14,057 bases of DNA, from positions 495-14,551 of the forward strand of contig DMTA01000562.1 of assembly GCA_003454835.1 (NCBI GenBank). The letters are read 5' to 3'. A program made the position numbers and the translations under genes. The DNA is from Achromobacter sp. GTDB lineage: Bacteria; Pseudomonadota; Gammaproteobacteria; Burkholderiales; Burkholderiaceae_B. The notes beneath the pieces were generated by a model. That model was not told the DNA's origin, did no database searches, and worked only from the letters and a program-made list of their open reading frames with translations. Below are positions 13,376 to 14,057 of this stretch, piece by piece. Positions within the stretch are counted from its first letter, which is position 1, and the number at the start of each line of letters is the position of its first letter.

Positions 13376-14057
13376 TCAGCCGGGCGGCGCGGCGCGCAGC
13401 ACGATCTGCGTGATCTCCGACGGCCGTCCGAGCCGGATCGGAAAGCCCGGCCACAGACCCGCGCCGTTGCTTACGTAGAGCTGCATGCCGTCGACCTGGT
13501 ACATGCCCGACACGTAGCCTTCGTTGGCCAGTTGGGTAACGAAATGCGGACCCAGAATCTGGCCGCCGTGCGTGTGACCCGACAACTGCAGGCCGGCGCC
13601 GGCTTGCGCGTGGCGCTTGGCGCCCACCGGCCGATGGCTCAAGAGGATCACCGCCGACGACGGCGGCACGCCCTTCATGGCAGCGTCGATGTCCGGCAGC
13701 GGCTGGTTCACGCGCGCTGCCACGCTGTCGGTGATGCCCGCCAGCACCAGCGGCTGGCCGTCGTGTTCAATCGTCATGTGTTCATTGAGCAGCATGCGCA
13801 GGCCGAGTTTCCTGAAGGCCTCCATCCAGCCCAGGTACTCGGCGTAGTACTCGTGGTTGCCGGGAATCGCCACCACGCCATATTGCGCGCGCAGATCGGC
13901 CAGCGGTTGCACATCGGCGGCGCGCGCCGCAGGCGTGCCGTCGACCAGATCGCCGGTGATGAGTGTCAGGTCCGGCTTAAGCGCATTGGTGCGCGCCACG
14001 ACCGCTTGCATCCAGTCGCCTTGCAGCAGACGGCTGGCGTGCAGGTCGGTCAGGTGC
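13376..14057 (-). CDS. Calcineurin-like metallophosphoesterase (partial, N-terminus missing)
   Basis: The visible 226 residues run to the right edge; the coding frame continues upstream of the ATG at 14011 with HLTDLHASRLLQGDW, so that ATG is internal. All metallophosphoesterase motifs are seen in order: DLH (motif I), GDLVDG (motif II), GNHEYY (motif III), LLSHRP and GHTHGGQ (motifs IV-V). The pattern GNHEYYAEYLGWMEAFRKLGLRMLLNEH and the ending YVSNGAGLWPGFPIRLGRPSEI are typical of the YkuE-like membrane-anchored group, whose full length is usually near 370 residues with N-terminal transmembrane segments. By family, the substrate would be a phosphomonoester or phosphodiester hydrolysed with a two-metal centre, possibly a lipid. 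It lies in the same direction as the repair operon but a 309-bp gap and a strong hairpin separate them, so I do not regard it as part of that operon. Confidence 0.9.
   Translation of the reverse strand, partial: HLTDLHASRLLQGDWMQAVVARTNALKPDLTLITGDLVDGTPAARAADVQPLADLRAQYGVVAIPGNHEYYAEYLGWMEAFRKLGLRMLLNEHMTIEHDGQPLVLAGITDSVAARVNQPLPDIDAAMKGVPPSSAVILLSHRPVGAKRHAQAGAGLQLSGHTHGGQILGPHFVTQLANEGYVSGMYQVDGMQLYVSNGAGLWPGFPIRLGRPSEITQIVLRAAPPG

Noticed and set aside
13263..13478. Small forward frame starting MADTVAPKKRKALKKQGR
   Set aside because: The basic start looks peptide-like, but the frame runs through the terminator hairpin and into the antisense of the metallophosphoesterase gene, and no ribosome-binding site precedes it.
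13376..14057. Metallophosphoesterase as third member of the nucleic-acid repair operon
   Set aside because: A 309-bp gap and a strong hairpin separate it from the ligase gene, and its sequence fits the YkuE-like membrane-anchored phosphoesterases better than nucleic-acid phosphatases.

Overview
The window is GC-rich and reads as a chromosomal segment of a betaproteobacterium, most likely family Alcaligenaceae (Achromobacter/Bordetella-like). This placement is an inference. It rests on a Bug-family (TctC-type) periplasmic solute receptor beside a CaiB/BaiF CoA-transferase, a MaoC protein and a LysR regulator, on the number of periplasmic-binding-protein genes, and on codon use. No phage, IS, CRISPR, rRNA or tRNA features were seen.

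Layout. (1) 1-2522: two divergent NitT/TauT/SsuA-type solute-binding protein genes. The leftward one is followed after 4 bp by an ABC ATPase that runs off the left edge. The 308-bp region between them must hold both promoters. (2) 2523-6591: a 637-bp gap containing an AT-rich promoter-like zone and a long hairpin-bearing leader, then a glycine betaine/proline-type ABC uptake operon (binding protein, permease ProW, ATPase ProV). A 292-bp spacer packed with hairpins separates binding protein from permease, while permease and ATPase overlap by 4 bp. (3) 6592-7260: strong hairpins and a T-tract terminator, a small tautomerase with two fused 4-OT-like halves, two more terminator hairpins, and five 15-bp tandem repeats. 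(4) 7274-11021: a leftward catabolic unit (CaiB/BaiF CoA-transferase, MaoC-like protein, Bug receptor) with a divergent LysR regulator. (5) 11058-13066: a two-gene leftward operon whose products fit an RNA/DNA end-repair pair, an ATP-dependent RNA-ligase-like nucleotidyltransferase and an HD-Pnk-type end-healing enzyme (HD phosphoesterase plus P-loop polynucleotide kinase). (6) 13376-14057: the C-terminal part of a calcineurin-like metallophosphoesterase that runs off the right edge.

How the genes work together. ProX/W/V form one osmoprotectant importer. In the CoA-transferase unit the Bug receptor would capture a carboxylate, the transferase would activate it to a CoA thioester and the MaoC protein would act on the thioester, with LysR as local regulator; the actual substrate cannot be read from sequence. 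HD-Pnk would convert broken ends (5'-OH and 2',3'-cyclic phosphate or 3'-phosphate) to 5'-phosphate and 3'-OH, which the ligase seals. The most interesting items are this repair pair, the structured leader and intercistronic hairpin array of the betaine operon, and a MaoC protein that lacks the usual catalytic Asp/His pair.
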